This document shows, piece after piece, positions 29,579 to 38,965 of a DNA stretch of 64,000 nucleotides. Numbering within the stretch: position 1 is the stretch's first letter; every line of letters starts with the position of its first letter. This stretch comes from Nannocystis sp. (GTDB taxonomy: Bacteria > Myxococcota_A > Polyangia > Nannocystales > Nannocystaceae). A program made the position numbers and the translations under genes. The notes beneath the pieces were generated by a model. The model made no database searches. It worked only from the letters and a program-made list of their open reading frames with translations, and was not told where the DNA came from. The stretch spans positions 221,188-285,187 of the forward strand of contig NZ_JADJNN010000035.1 of the NCBI RefSeq assembly GCF_016714285.1, given 5' to 3'.

Positions 29579-31381
29579 TCACATCCTCCCGATCCGCATG
29601 TTCATGTCGAGCACCATCAGGGTCAGACCCGCGACGGACACCAGGACCATCATCGCCAGCATCGGGAGGAGGCTGCGCGTGGCTGCACGCTTGTCGATGA
29701 AACACCGGCGGCTGATCCGGTGGGCGACGACGATGCCGACCAGGTGACCGAAGATAATGAGCGCGACCTGCAGATACCAGATCGTTTGATCGCTGAGGAG
29801 CGGGCCGAGGTGCCAGGTTGCCGTGCCAAGGTAGTCCGCGCCGGTGCCCATCGGGTCGCTGAGGGCCGGGACGATCGCCGACCCCTCGGCGAAGATGTGC
29901 ATTGCATTATGCGCGAGGTGATAGAATAGCGCCACCGGCAGCAGCGAGAAACTGTACGCCATGAAGAGCTCGCGCGCAGTCTTGCCGGTCGATCGCACCA
30001 GTCGGGCCGCCATGACGCAGCTCGCCCAGTAGAGGCCCACGGGGACCAGGCTGACGGCGAGCATCCCGATCGTGAAATTCACGCTGGACGGGGTCCCGAG
30101 GGTGACCGCAAGCCACTTGACGAGGCTCATGCTGCCCGGCGCGTGGTCCTCCCAGGCGGTCGTCATTGAGAAGCCGTGGAAGAGCGTCAGCGCCAGAAGG
30201 ATCACGCACATCCATGCCTCATCCGGGCGTGTCGCGGTGGTCCCCGAGAGATCGTGGGCCAGCGGTCTCAGGTTGAGCGCGACGTTCTGCCGATCGCAGC
30301 TCTTGACGCACTCGGTGCACATCGTACACATCGTCGCGTTGTTGACGACCTTCAGCGAAATACCGGTCGGACAGGGATAGCCGCGGCTGTTGCCATTTAG
30401 ACAATCCTCGGTCGTGCAAGTCTGGCAGGTCCGCGAGTTCCGAGCGCGGATCTCCACAGGGCTGAAATTGGCATACATCCCGCTGATCCGTCCGACCGGG
30501 CAGAGGTGCTCGCAAAACGCCTTCTTCTTGAAGGTCAGAGCACACGCGATCGCCATGGTCGCCATCCCCAGGCCCATCAACGCCGTCCCCGCTGGATCCG
30601 TGGTGATCCCTCCACCGAGCTCCGCCCAGGTCAGCAGCGTGAAGAGCGCGATGGCCGGGTACATGTTGCGGAGCACCCGCGGGACCTCCAGACCGAGCGA
30701 CAGCGGCTCCTTGCGCCTAGCGAGGGAGAGGCGAGAGACAAGGTTCGCCAGCCCGTCCCACGGACACATGAAACAGAATAGCGGGCCGAAGATGGCGACC
30801 GCGAAGATCAGTCCAGCCCACCAGATCGTCCAGACCGCGATCGGCGTGATGTTGCCGATGCGGTTGCCGAAGATCCCCGCGTAGACCAGGAGCCCAAGCG
30901 CAGCGATGGCGAACAGTTGCGGGACGACCTGAAACCACCGACTTCGGACGATCTTGTAGACCCGGCGGTTCTTGATCAGGTTGACCCGAAACCCCTTGTC
31001 CTGCGCGACCGGGCGACCGCCGATCTTCTCGATGACGACAAACGAAAAGACGATGATCACGGCGACGCTCAGGACAAACAGCCACGTCGGCATCCCCGCC
31101 ATGACCATCACCTGGTCGCCGTCGCCAGCCTCGTACATCTGGTGGCCGGCGTGAGCGCTGTGGTCCATGCCCGCGTGGTCCATGCCCGCGTGGTCCATGC
31201 CCGCGTGGTCCAATCCCAGCTGTGGGCCGACCCCCTCTGCCTGGTGGCACGGCGCGTCCGCGGCCACCGCGGCCTCGGTCGGGGCGGCGAGCGCGACTCG
31301 CGACGCGAGCGCGCCCATGAGAAACGCCGAGCAGGCAAGTCTCTGCGCGAGCCAGAACATGCGAGTGTCTCGGCGGGTCAT
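29579..31381 (-). CDS. NosR/NapH-type membrane iron-sulphur protein with His/Met-rich leader
   Basis: 600 residues. A signal-like segment is followed by a metal-binding stretch (HAGMDHAGMDHAGMDH, residues about 60-80), about ten membrane helices, two CxxxCP cytoplasmic motifs (CFMCPWDG, CEHLCPVG) and ferredoxin cysteines (CQTCTTEDC, CTMCTECVKSC). This is the architecture of NosR/NapH/YccM-type quinol-linked electron carriers. In this operon it probably passes quinol electrons to the NapG/NapA side, and the His/Met repeat may bind copper or iron. Start ATG 31381 overlaps the upstream stop (ATGA), indicating translational coupling. The electron route is inferred from context. Confidence 0.78.
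   Translation of the reverse strand: MTRRDTRMFWLAQRLACSAFLMGALASRVALAAPTEAAVAADAPCHQAEGVGPQLGLDHAGMDHAGMDHAGMDHSAHAGHQMYEAGDGDQVMVMAGMPTWLFVLSVAVIIVFSFVVIEKIGGRPVAQDKGFRVNLIKNRRVYKIVRSRWFQVVPQLFAIAALGLLVYAGIFGNRIGNITPIAVWTIWWAGLIFAVAIFGPLFCFMCPWDGLANLVSRLSLARRKEPLSLGLEVPRVLRNMYPAIALFTLLTWAELGGGITTDPAGTALMGLGMATMAIACALTFKKKAFCEHLCPVGRISGMYANFSPVEIRARNSRTCQTCTTEDCLNGNSRGYPCPTGISLKVVNNATMCTMCTECVKSCDRQNVALNLRPLAHDLSGTTATRPDEAWMCVILLALTLFHGFSMTTAWEDHAPGSMSLVKWLAVTLGTPSSVNFTIGMLAVSLVPVGLYWASCVMAARLVRSTGKTARELFMAYSFSLLPVALFYHLAHNAMHIFAEGSAIVPALSDPMGTGADYLGTATWHLGPLLSDQTIWYLQVALIIFGHLVGIVVAHRISRRCFIDKRAATRSLLPMLAMMVLVSVAGLTLMVLDMNMRIGRM
31161..31205 (-). repeat. Three exact 15-bp units encoding HAGMD
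   Basis: TGGTCCATGCCCGCG occurs three times in succession and a fourth copy is degenerate. On the minus strand it encodes repeated HAGMD, a His/Met pattern known from periplasmic copper-binding proteins. Confidence 0.9.
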
Positions 31382-32937
31382 GATGGTATTCCTCTGTGCG
31401 CCGCGATTTCCGCGACATCGGCCTTGAGCTGGGACTTGAGTCTTCGTGAGCGGCCGCGCCGACTGCGGCCGAGGAGCACCAGCACGAAGAGCGGGACGAG
31501 CGGCCCGGTCAGGGCGAGGAGCAGCACCCACGGGACCGCGTCCGTGGAGAGCTCGATATGGAAGCGGATCCTCACCTCGGGCTGGCCATCGATGTCGAGG
31601 AGGCGGGCCACAAGGGTGTAGTCGCCGGTGGCGGGCATCGTCTCACGGGTGGCGTAGATCATCTCCACATCGACCTTGTCCCGATAAAAACTGCCGACGC
31701 GGTCGCCCTCGTCATCGACGAATTCAAACTCTGCCCGGCCTGTGTAGTTTGTGTCGAGCTGCAGATCGTAGACGTAGACGAATAGCTTTACGTCGTTGGG
31801 CGTGGTCGCCTGACGGCGATCCATCCCCTGGAAGTTGAAGAGCGTCGCACCCATCTCCCAGCGGCCGTCGACGACGATGTGCTCCTCGACCGGGACCTGC
31901 GGATAGTTCTCGTAGTACCCGTAGTGCGGGAGCCCCTTGTTGTGGTGGGCCTCGGCGATCGCGGGGGCCGCGGCCAGACCGATCCCAAGCGCGAGGACCA
32001 GGGAATTGAGGACCGGCAGACGCACCCGACGGGTCAGCCGGCGTTCGGGACAGCTCGCCACACACTGCCCGCAGTTGTCACAATCGTGCGTATGCGTCCC
32101 TGCGCGCGGCGACAGCCCGTATGGACAGACGAGCGAGCAGGTGTGGCAATTCGGCGGGCAGGTCTTCGACGCGATCGCACGCACCTTGAGCAGCGACAGG
32201 CGGCCGAGCATCCCGAGGAGAAAGCCCTGCGGGCAGATGTTGCGACAGAAGGTCCCCGGCGCCACGAGGACATCGATCCACCACCACATCACCGGGATGA
32301 CCAGGAGCCCCGAGGCCAGACCCGCCGTGACCCCGAGGAAGATCGCCGCCACCACCGCCACGTAGGGCAGGATGAAGAACCACACCACGATCCCGGCGCT
32401 CATGCTGGCCAGCAGACCGCCGAGCAAGATCCACCCGCCGAGGCGCGGCCTCGGGCGCAGATGGGGTAGCGGGGCCCCCAGCCACAGCAGGCCCCCGCGG
32501 ATCGTTTGTCCGACCTCGAAGAGCAGGCGCATCGGACAGATGTGACTACAAAACACCTTGCCGAAGAGCACCGCCAGCCCGATGGTCCCGAGCGCACCGA
32601 GGAACAGGCTGAGTCCGCCGGTCGACACGGCCATCGAGAGCCCGAGGATCGGATCGACGGTCTCGAGCCCGCCGATCGTCGCTGCCCACGGCATCCCGAG
32701 GAACTGGAGGCTGGCCTCGTAGGGCTCGCCGAGCAGCGCTAGCGCGCTCTCATTGAGGCGGTACGCCGCCGCCCAGCCCTCGCCCTCCATCATTTCCACC
32801 GCCCGCGAGCTGTTGTGGGCGACCTTGTAGTTTCGCCAAACTCCGCCCATCGCCGCATAGATGACGAAGACGAAGACGCCGAGCTGCGTGACGCGGCGCA
32901 GGGCCTGAGCCGCGACATCTCGCCTACGCCACTTCAC
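31378..32937 (-). CDS. napH: NapH-like quinol oxidase with extra C-terminal periplasmic domain (copy 1)
   Basis: 519 residues from GTG 32937, which overlaps the napG stop (GTGA). Membrane helices flank two CxxxCP motifs (CSHICPMRL near residue 160, CRNICPQGF near 235); ferredoxin cysteines follow: CPPNCHTCSLVCPYG and CDNCGQCVASCP. NapH takes electrons from menaquinol and passes them to NapG. Unlike standard NapH (about 290 residues) this one continues past residue 325 with a segment after EAHHNKGLPHYGYY, a beta-rich domain and a final membrane helix, resembling the C-terminal Ig-like part of FixG/CcoG proteins. The added domain probably sits in the periplasm. A paralogue with the same layout lies at 42089. 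Confidence 0.82.
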   Translation of the reverse strand: MKWRRRDVAAQALRRVTQLGVFVFVIYAAMGGVWRNYKVAHNSSRAVEMMEGEGWAAAYRLNESALALLGEPYEASLQFLGMPWAATIGGLETVDPILGLSMAVSTGGLSLFLGALGTIGLAVLFGKVFCSHICPMRLLFEVGQTIRGGLLWLGAPLPHLRPRPRLGGWILLGGLLASMSAGIVVWFFILPYVAVVAAIFLGVTAGLASGLLVIPVMWWWIDVLVAPGTFCRNICPQGFLLGMLGRLSLLKVRAIASKTCPPNCHTCSLVCPYGLSPRAGTHTHDCDNCGQCVASCPERRLTRRVRLPVLNSLVLALGIGLAAAPAIAEAHHNKGLPHYGYYENYPQVPVEEHIVVDGRWEMGATLFNFQGMDRRQATTPNDVKLFVYVYDLQLDTNYTGRAEFEFVDDEGDRVGSFYRDKVDVEMIYATRETMPATGDYTLVARLLDIDGQPEVRIRFHIELSTDAVPWVLLLALTGPLVPLFVLVLLGRSRRGRSRRLKSQLKADVAEIAAHRGIPS

Positions 32938-33554
32938 GATACTTCCGGGCCTTCGCCCGGGAGCGTTCGGTCCCTGGTCTCTCGGGGGATCACGCGGATC
33001 GCCTGCGGCAGGTGCAGGCACGCCTGCTCACAGAGCCCGCAGCCGACGCACGCGTCGGCCTGGACATGCGGGGTCTCAAGGAGGCCGATCTTGATCGCCT
33101 TACCCGCGAGCGGGCAGGCCCGATAGCACGCCCCGCAGGTGCGCCCGTTGAAGCTGTAACACTGGCCCTTGCTGACCTGGGCGGTCCCCATGTCGACGTT
33201 CGCACGCCACTCCTCGCTCGTGCTTCCAAATGGCTTGAGGGCCCCCGACGGGCACACGTTTGCGCATTCTCCGCACAGCGTGCAGGCTCGATCGCGCGGC
33301 GTGATGTAGGGGGTAAAGGCCCTGCCGAGCCCGTCGCCGAGCCCGTAATACTTGATACAACCATTCGGGCACGCGCTCCCGCACTTGAAGCAACGCGCGC
33401 AGGCCGACTCGAACTCGCCCGCCGGGAGGGCCCCAGGCGGGCGCAGGTGGTTCGGCTTCGCGGTCTGCTTCTTGACCCCGACCGCGACGCCGATCGCACC
33501 GATGCCCGCAGCGATGGACAACCCGAGGACATTGCGACGTGCAAGAGTGGTCAT
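32934..33554 (-). CDS. napG: NapG-like periplasmic ferredoxin (copy 1)
   Basis: 206 residues. A twin-arginine-type leader (ARRNVLGLSIAAGIGAIG) precedes four cysteine groups: CARCFKCGSACPNGC, CTLCGECANVCP, CGACYRACP and CVGCGLCEQACL, enough for four [4Fe-4S] clusters. NapG couples NapH in the membrane to the periplasmic nitrate reductase. The start ATG 33554 is 4 bases from the napA stop. The final TGA overlaps the napH GTG. Confident by homology and context. Confidence 0.88.
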   Translation of the reverse strand: MTTLARRNVLGLSIAAGIGAIGVAVGVKKQTAKPNHLRPPGALPAGEFESACARCFKCGSACPNGCIKYYGLGDGLGRAFTPYITPRDRACTLCGECANVCPSGALKPFGSTSEEWRANVDMGTAQVSKGQCYSFNGRTCGACYRACPLAGKAIKIGLLETPHVQADACVGCGLCEQACLHLPQAIRVIPRETRDRTLPGEGPEVS

Positions 33555-33558
33555 GGCC

Positions 33559-36340
33559 TCAGACTCTGATCTTCTCGATCCGGGCAGCGCACTTCTTGAA
33601 GTCCACCTGTCCGCTGACCGGGTCGAAGGCGCGGTGGGTGATCGCGTTGGCCAGCCAGCGATTCTTCTCGGGGTCGGCCGAGTCGCCCACGGAGAGGTTC
33701 CACGGGCTGAACATGTAGCCCCGCGGGACCGTGTTGCGGGCGGGCTTCACCTTCGAGTCGAGGCCGATCGACGCCCGGGCCTCGTAGGAACCGCGACGTG
33801 AGATGACTCGGACCCACTCGCCATCCTCGATTCCAAGGACGCCCGCGTCGTCGATGTTCATCTCGACGTACATCTCCGGCACCAGTCGCTTCGTCGTCCC
33901 CGAGCGGATCGTCTTCGCGGTGTGGAAGTGCTCATAGACAACCCCGAGGCCGATCCAAAACGGGTACTTGTCGACCGGAACCTCATCCCAGCGCTTGTTG
34001 AGGAAGTCAAAGTCCGGCAGCTCGGGCGTGAGCCCGTTGTCCCTGGCCTTCTCGAGCAGGTGCAGGTTATCGATCATGTAGAAGCCCTTCTCGGTGCCGG
34101 CCCGGCTGAGCTGAGCGATGATCTCCTCCCGTCCCTCATAGTTCTGCTCACAGAGATGCATGTGGAGCTTGCCATCGGCAGTGCGAAAGCCGCCGTACGG
34201 CTTGCCGTCCCACCCCTCCTGCTCCATGTAGCGGCGCTTGGTACCGCCGTTTCGAGCGATCTCGTAAGTCGGGGCCGGCCACTGGATCCCGCGGTGATTG
34301 CGGATCTGATCGTAGAGGGCGACGCCGTCGCGCTCCTCGACCTCGAGCATTCCCGTCAGGTCGGAGTCCGAGCCCTTCGACGCAATGACGATGTCGCGAA
34401 AGACGTCCTCAGGGTTGTAGAAGCCGTTGGCCATCTTCTTGTACGGGAAGATCGCATCGGCGTCGAGGTCGAGGGCCGTGGCGATCGCCCGGCCCTTGTC
34501 GATGACCATGTCCATATCGGGCTTGGTGCCCCGGATCGGGTTGGCGGTGCCGTCACAGACGTAGAAGCGGCGCTCCGACTGGATGTACGTACCGCCGACC
34601 CACTCACCCCAGGTCGCCGCCGGCAGGATCACGTCGGCGTAGAGGTTGTTCGGGGCATGCCGGTAGATCTCCTGGACGACGTTGAAGGTCTTGTTCAGCG
34701 CGGGCCGCACGAGCGTATTCTGGTCCGGGAGGTCGATGTGCGTCGCGTAGATAAGGAACATCGCCTTGACGTCGCCCTTGAGGGCCCGCTCCATCATGCC
34801 GATGGCCATCCCCGGGTTCTCCTCCTTGGCCACCGAGGCCAGCCGCTCCGGGGGGATCCGCCACACCTTTGCGATGTGGTCGCGCCATGCGACGTTGCTC
34901 AACCCCTCGTTGAAGGGCAGGCGCCCGGTCAGGCCCCCGGTCAACCGCTCGCCCATGGCGTTCGGCTGCCCGGTCATCGAGAACGGGCCACAGCCGGGGC
35001 GACCGATGTTCCCCGAGAGCGCCATCAGGTTGATGAGGCTGACGGTGTTGTTCTGGCCGTGGATATGCTGGTTGTAGCCGATCCCCCACAGCGAGAGCAC
35101 CCCGCCCTTACCGTTCTTGCGCCCCTTGATCGAGGCCTCGGCCCAGATCGCCGCGACCTCGCGGAGGTACTTGGGGTCGATCATCGTGATGTGCTGGACC
35201 TTCTCGGGCGCATAGCGCTCGGTGACGCCCTTCACATAGTCTTCCCACCCGGTCGAATGGCCTTTGAGGAAGTCCCAGGCGATGGCCTCCTCGTGCGAGG
35301 TGAGCAGCACATGGGCGATCGCGTTCTGAATCGCTATATCGCCGTTGATCGTCGAGAAATGGTAAGAATTTGCCTCGTTGACCTCCTCGTAGCCCATGAC
35401 CGTGCCAGTCCGGCGGGGGTCGACGACGAGGGTCGGGATCTTCTTGTTCGCTTTGTGGTCGGCGATCCGCCAAAAGACGATCGGATGGGACCCACGAGCG
35501 TTGTGGCCCCAATGTGTGACCATATCCGCGAGCTCGATGTCCTCGTAAGCGGTCGGCGGCGTGTCACTCCCGAGCGACTTGAAGTAGCCCGTGACCGCGG
35601 AGGTCATGCACATACGGGCGTTGGCCTCGATCGTGTTCGACCCGAGGACACCCTTCATGAACAGGTTCTCGAGCCACTGGCCCTCGACCGGGAGCTGACC
35701 GGATCCGTAGAGCCCGATCGAATTTCCCGCCGAATTTCTTATAGATTCCGACGATCTGATTGACGATGATCTCGTCCGCCTCCTCCCACGTCGCCTCGCG
35801 GAAGACGTCGTCGCTGAAACGACCCTTCGTCGCGCTCTCGTGACCCGTGAGTTGGTCGGTCATGTCCCGCCGGATGAGCGGCTTGGTCAGCCGATCGACG
35901 TAGATCGCCTCGGCGCTGGCGAGCCCCTTGATGCACTGCAACCCGTTGTTCGTCGGGTGCTTCGGGTCAGGCATCATGCCGACGATCTTGCCCTTCTCGG
36001 TCTGAATCAACGTCCCGCAGCCGACCCCGCAGTATGGGCACTGGGCCAGGATGTTGTTTGGGACCGTCGTCGACTCCGGTGGCGCGAACTCGTCGCTGGC
36101 GTCCGCCGGGCGCCGACCCTGGGCCACCGCCTCGGCCGTCGCGCCGGACTCGGCCCGCTGCTCGCCCTTCTTTCCGCCGCCACAGGCGGCGCCCGTCGCC
36201 ACGCCTGCGATCGCCGCGCTGATGGAGAATTGACGCCGCGTGAGGCCCGTGGGGAGCGGGTGCGCCGGCGGCTCGTGGAGCACCTCCAGGTGTCTCCCGC
36301 CGTAGTGTGGATTCTTGCCCGAATTGTCGTCGTTTGTCAT
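33559..36340 (-). CDS. napA: Periplasmic nitrate reductase NapA (one frameshift)
   Basis: 926 residues after removing one surplus base near 35730 (the span of 2,782 bases then divides exactly by three). Order: twin-arginine leader TRRQFSISAAIAG near residue 34, the [4Fe-4S] motif CPYCGVGC near 100, molybdopterin domains, and the molybdenum-ligand Cys in NARMCMTSAVTGY. Other hallmarks: HWGHNARGSHPIVFWRIAD, GVLSLWGIGYNQHIHGQNN, MTGQPNAMGERLTGG and the C-terminal MFSPWNLSVGDSADPEKNRW. It reduces nitrate to nitrite with the bis-MGD cofactor. The shift lies in GGCGGGAAATTC (GGG read where GG is needed); with every motif intact a sequencing error is more likely than a null allele. No napB or napC is nearby. 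The start at 36340 fits the Tat leader. Confidence 0.92.
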
Positions 36341-36347
36341 CTGGGAC

Positions 36348-37094
36348 CTACCAAGTGTGCGCGCGGAGGTACGCGATTACGTCCTCAATTTGCTGGTCAT
36401 CCAGGTTGGCGATGACCGCGGCGCCGACGCCGTCGAAGCCCCGCATCCGCGTCTGGCTCTTGCCATTGATGATCATATAACGCAGAAAGCCGTTGGTCAC
36501 GGTCGAGAGGAACGCGTGGCGGCCAATCCCCGTACCGCTGCTCGACTCGATATAACCAGCGCCCGATCGACCGTGGCATTGCACGCAGATGCTCTCGAAG
36601 ATCGGCTTACCCGCCTCGGGGTCCCCCCGAAGTGGAGACTCGTCGAGCTCGACCACCATGTGCGGCGTCAGTGAGCGGATGTAGGCCACCAGCGCCTCGC
36701 GGCCCGCAGCGTCGATGTACGACTTCCACGGGGTCATCGTGGTGCCCAGTCGCCCTTCGGCGATGGTGGCGAGCAGCATCTTGTTGCTAGCGGCCTCCAG
36801 GAAGGTCTTGCTGCGCAGGCTCGGGCCGATACCGACGCGACCACCAGCGTCGTTGCCGTGGCACTTCACGCAATTCCGGGCGAAGAGCTCGGCCCCGGTT
36901 GCGACCTTCTGTGGAGTCACCACGATTTCGGTGTTGTTGTCGCTCTTGCTCGACTTGGTGGCGTGGCGCGCGCGCGGCCGCTCCACCTCCACCTCTCCCT
37001 CACAGGCAGGGACAGCCGTCGCCAGGAAGGAGGCCGTCAGGAGCGCAACAATCGTGCGCGGGAATGCGTCACCTACTCGACGTTTTCGGGACAC
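36348..37094 (-). CDS. Dihaem c-type cytochrome lipoprotein
   Basis: 248 residues if started at GTG 37094 (an ATG at 37142 would add 16). The leader ends ATAVPACEG, a lipobox. Two haem motifs: CVKCHGNDAGG near residue 75 and CVQCHGRSGAGY near 160, each followed by a cytochrome c fold with a Met ligand candidate (TTMTPWK; SQTRMRGFD). It is 7 bases upstream of napA in the same operon and there is no NapB, so it may carry electrons to NapA or to another periplasmic acceptor. The alternative is a general lipid-anchored cytochrome. The role is inferred from position. Confidence 0.82.
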   Translation of the reverse strand: MSRKRRVGDAFPRTIVALLTASFLATAVPACEGEVEVERPRARHATKSSKSDNNTEIVVTPQKVATGAELFARNCVKCHGNDAGGRVGIGPSLRSKTFLEAASNKMLLATIAEGRLGTTMTPWKSYIDAAGREALVAYIRSLTPHMVVELDESPLRGDPEAGKPIFESICVQCHGRSGAGYIESSSGTGIGRHAFLSTVTNGFLRYMIINGKSQTRMRGFDGVGAAVIANLDDQQIEDVIAYLRAHTW

Positions 37095-37207
37095 CAGAGT
37101 CTCCTGCGACGAAAAATTCTTCTCATGCACCTGGAAGGGCATAGCGCTGTCGATGACGCTACCAGACACTGCATCGCGGCCGTTAACGTAATCTTTGCGG
37201 CGCAAGG

Positions 37208-37223
37208 CTTGCCATGCGGCAAG
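37208..37223. promoter_or_regulatory. Perfect inverted repeat across the thioredoxin gene start
   Basis: CTTGCCATGCGGCAAG is a 6-base perfect inverted repeat with a 4-base centre containing the ATG (37214). It lies in the divergent promoter region of the nap operon and the thioredoxin lipoprotein. It could be an operator or a start-site hairpin. Confidence 0.4.
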
Positions 37224-38965
37224 TTTTGCACGACGCGATAGCCGCGGCTTCTATATCATTCTCTCATGGAGGCATCTTGCGGACCAGCGTTTCCTTTGGT
37301 TGCGGCGTGCGGCAGTCAGCAATCGTGTTTCTCGCCACGCTTGCGTTTGTCGGATGTTCCTCACCACCAGGCCAGCCGAGCCGGCCGGGCAAAATCCTCG
37401 CTACTTCCGTGGCGGAGGCTGAGCCGCCCGCAGGATTTTCGCCACTAATGTCCCCGGTCGAGCCCAGAGGCTCTGATGGCGCGCTGCATACCGCCCCCGC
37501 AACCCCCACAGCGGTCGCCGCCTCGACGATCCCGCAGGTCGTGCTCGTGAGCGCCTCCTGGTGCCAGTGGTGCATGGTCTTCGAGAGTGAGGTGCTCCAC
37601 GAGCCCGAGGTCGCGACGACGCTCTCCAGCAAATTCGAGCTATTACACGTGGACCTGGATCTCTTCCCGGAGTGGGGAGATATCGCGGGCTTTCGCGGGC
37701 TCCCCAGCCTTGTCTTTTTCGACCGCCAGGGGAGACATGTCCTGACGCGCTCCGGCTACCGCCCGCCCGACGAGGTCATCGCCCTGCTCACGGCGGTCTT
37801 CAACAAGCTCGCCAGCGGTGAATTGGAGCCCTATCCCGCACCGCCGCCGGGTCGGGCGCTCGCCGAGCGTTCGCTCAGCGCCGCCGAGATCAAGCAGGAG
37901 CTCGCGCGCCTCGAATTCGAGGTCTTTCTCCGCGTCAATTCCAACGACGGCGGATTCGAAACCCCCGCGCGCCACCCCTATCCGGCGCTCCTCGTCGAGC
38001 TCGAACGATGGCGCCAACACGGTGCCCCCCCGCGGGTCGCGGCATGGGTTGACAAGACGACCGAAAGCGCGCTTCGGGGCAGTTCTCCGCGCCACGAGGG
38101 CGTCCCCTTGGCGGACATGGACTTCGCTACCGAGGAGCTCATCACGCTGTCCCAGAAGGGACCCGGCGCAGGCCCGCGATGGCGGGAGGGGATCGACCGG
38201 CTGCCGCAAGCGGACCCCTTTCGCGGCCTTCAGGACCCCGTCGATGGCGGCGTGTTCCGCTACGCTGCCGGACCAGGTTGGTACAATCCCCACTTCGAAC
38301 GACGGGCCATCGAGAACTTGGCCTGGGCTGAGCTCGCCCAGATTCAGGGTCGAGCGCAAGACGCCAGGATCCTTCGCCTCTTTGTTGACACCACATTCGC
38401 CTACGGCGAGCTCCTCGCAACCAGCCAGCAGAGCGACCCATTCTACTATCGACTGCGGCGCGCGGAGCGGAGGCGAGTCCCCACGCCGAGGGCCGCAAGA
38501 CTCTTCAGGCTCGAGGTGCAGGCCCGCGCGGCGCAGGTCGACCCTCGGCGCTGTGAGCAGTTGCTGCGTGTCCCTGGGGAGACCTGGCCGCGCGCCCGCT
38601 GGACCGAGGACGAGGACGAGGACGAGGAACATATCGAAGAGGCCACCCCCGATTCGGTCGGTGAGCTGCTCGTCGGGCTCGCGGGTTGCGAGGGCAAGGT
38701 TTACCGCGAACGGACGCAACGCCTCGTCGATACCGTGCTCGAGCGCTGGCGCCGGCCCCTGCCGAGCACGCCCCGGCTTTTCGGCCTCACCCGCGGTATT
38801 TGCCGGGCAGCCCCGGCGGCGTGTGGTAGGGCCCTCGCCACCGTCTCGACCCTCCCCTTTGATCCCGCATACCCGCCGCCCTTTGTGGAATACGCATCGC
38901 GCGAGGAACAGTCCGAAATGACGCCAGGTACGAGCCCGTCACATCGACCAGGAACACACCCTTGA
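37214..38965 (+). CDS. Thioredoxin-fold DUF255/YyaL-like lipoprotein
   Basis: 583 residues from ATG 37214; an alternative GTG at 37307 gives a compact lipoprotein leader (VRQSAIVFLATLAFVGC) and may be the real start. A thioredoxin domain follows at about residues 105-200 with the active-site WCQWC (VSASWCQWCMVFESEV), then a long helical domain resembling the alpha/alpha-barrel of YyaL/SSP411 proteins (FRGLQDPVDGGVFRYAAGPG, HFERRAIENLAWAE). Acidic stretch DEDEDEE near 475. Likely a periplasmic disulphide or protein-quality role that supports cytochrome or NapA maturation; this is inference. It is divergent from the nap operon and its last codon overlaps the moeA-mobB start. Confidence 0.72.
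   Translation: MRQVLHDAIAAASISFSHGGILRTSVSFGCGVRQSAIVFLATLAFVGCSSPPGQPSRPGKILATSVAEAEPPAGFSPLMSPVEPRGSDGALHTAPATPTAVAASTIPQVVLVSASWCQWCMVFESEVLHEPEVATTLSSKFELLHVDLDLFPEWGDIAGFRGLPSLVFFDRQGRHVLTRSGYRPPDEVIALLTAVFNKLASGELEPYPAPPPGRALAERSLSAAEIKQELARLEFEVFLRVNSNDGGFETPARHPYPALLVELERWRQHGAPPRVAAWVDKTTESALRGSSPRHEGVPLADMDFATEELITLSQKGPGAGPRWREGIDRLPQADPFRGLQDPVDGGVFRYAAGPGWYNPHFERRAIENLAWAELAQIQGRAQDARILRLFVDTTFAYGELLATSQQSDPFYYRLRRAERRRVPTPRAARLFRLEVQARAAQVDPRRCEQLLRVPGETWPRARWTEDEDEDEEHIEEATPDSVGELLVGLAGCEGKVYRERTQRLVDTVLERWRRPLPSTPRLFGLTRGICRAAPAACGRALATVSTLPFDPAYPPPFVEYASREEQSEMTPGTSPSHRPGTHP

Noticed and set aside
33922..35763. 613-codon plus-strand frame through napA
   Set aside because: Antisense shadow of a gene with unmistakable NapA motifs.
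36715..37191. Plus-strand frame in the nap promoter region
   Set aside because: Antisense to the cytochrome gene whose two haem motifs are clear.
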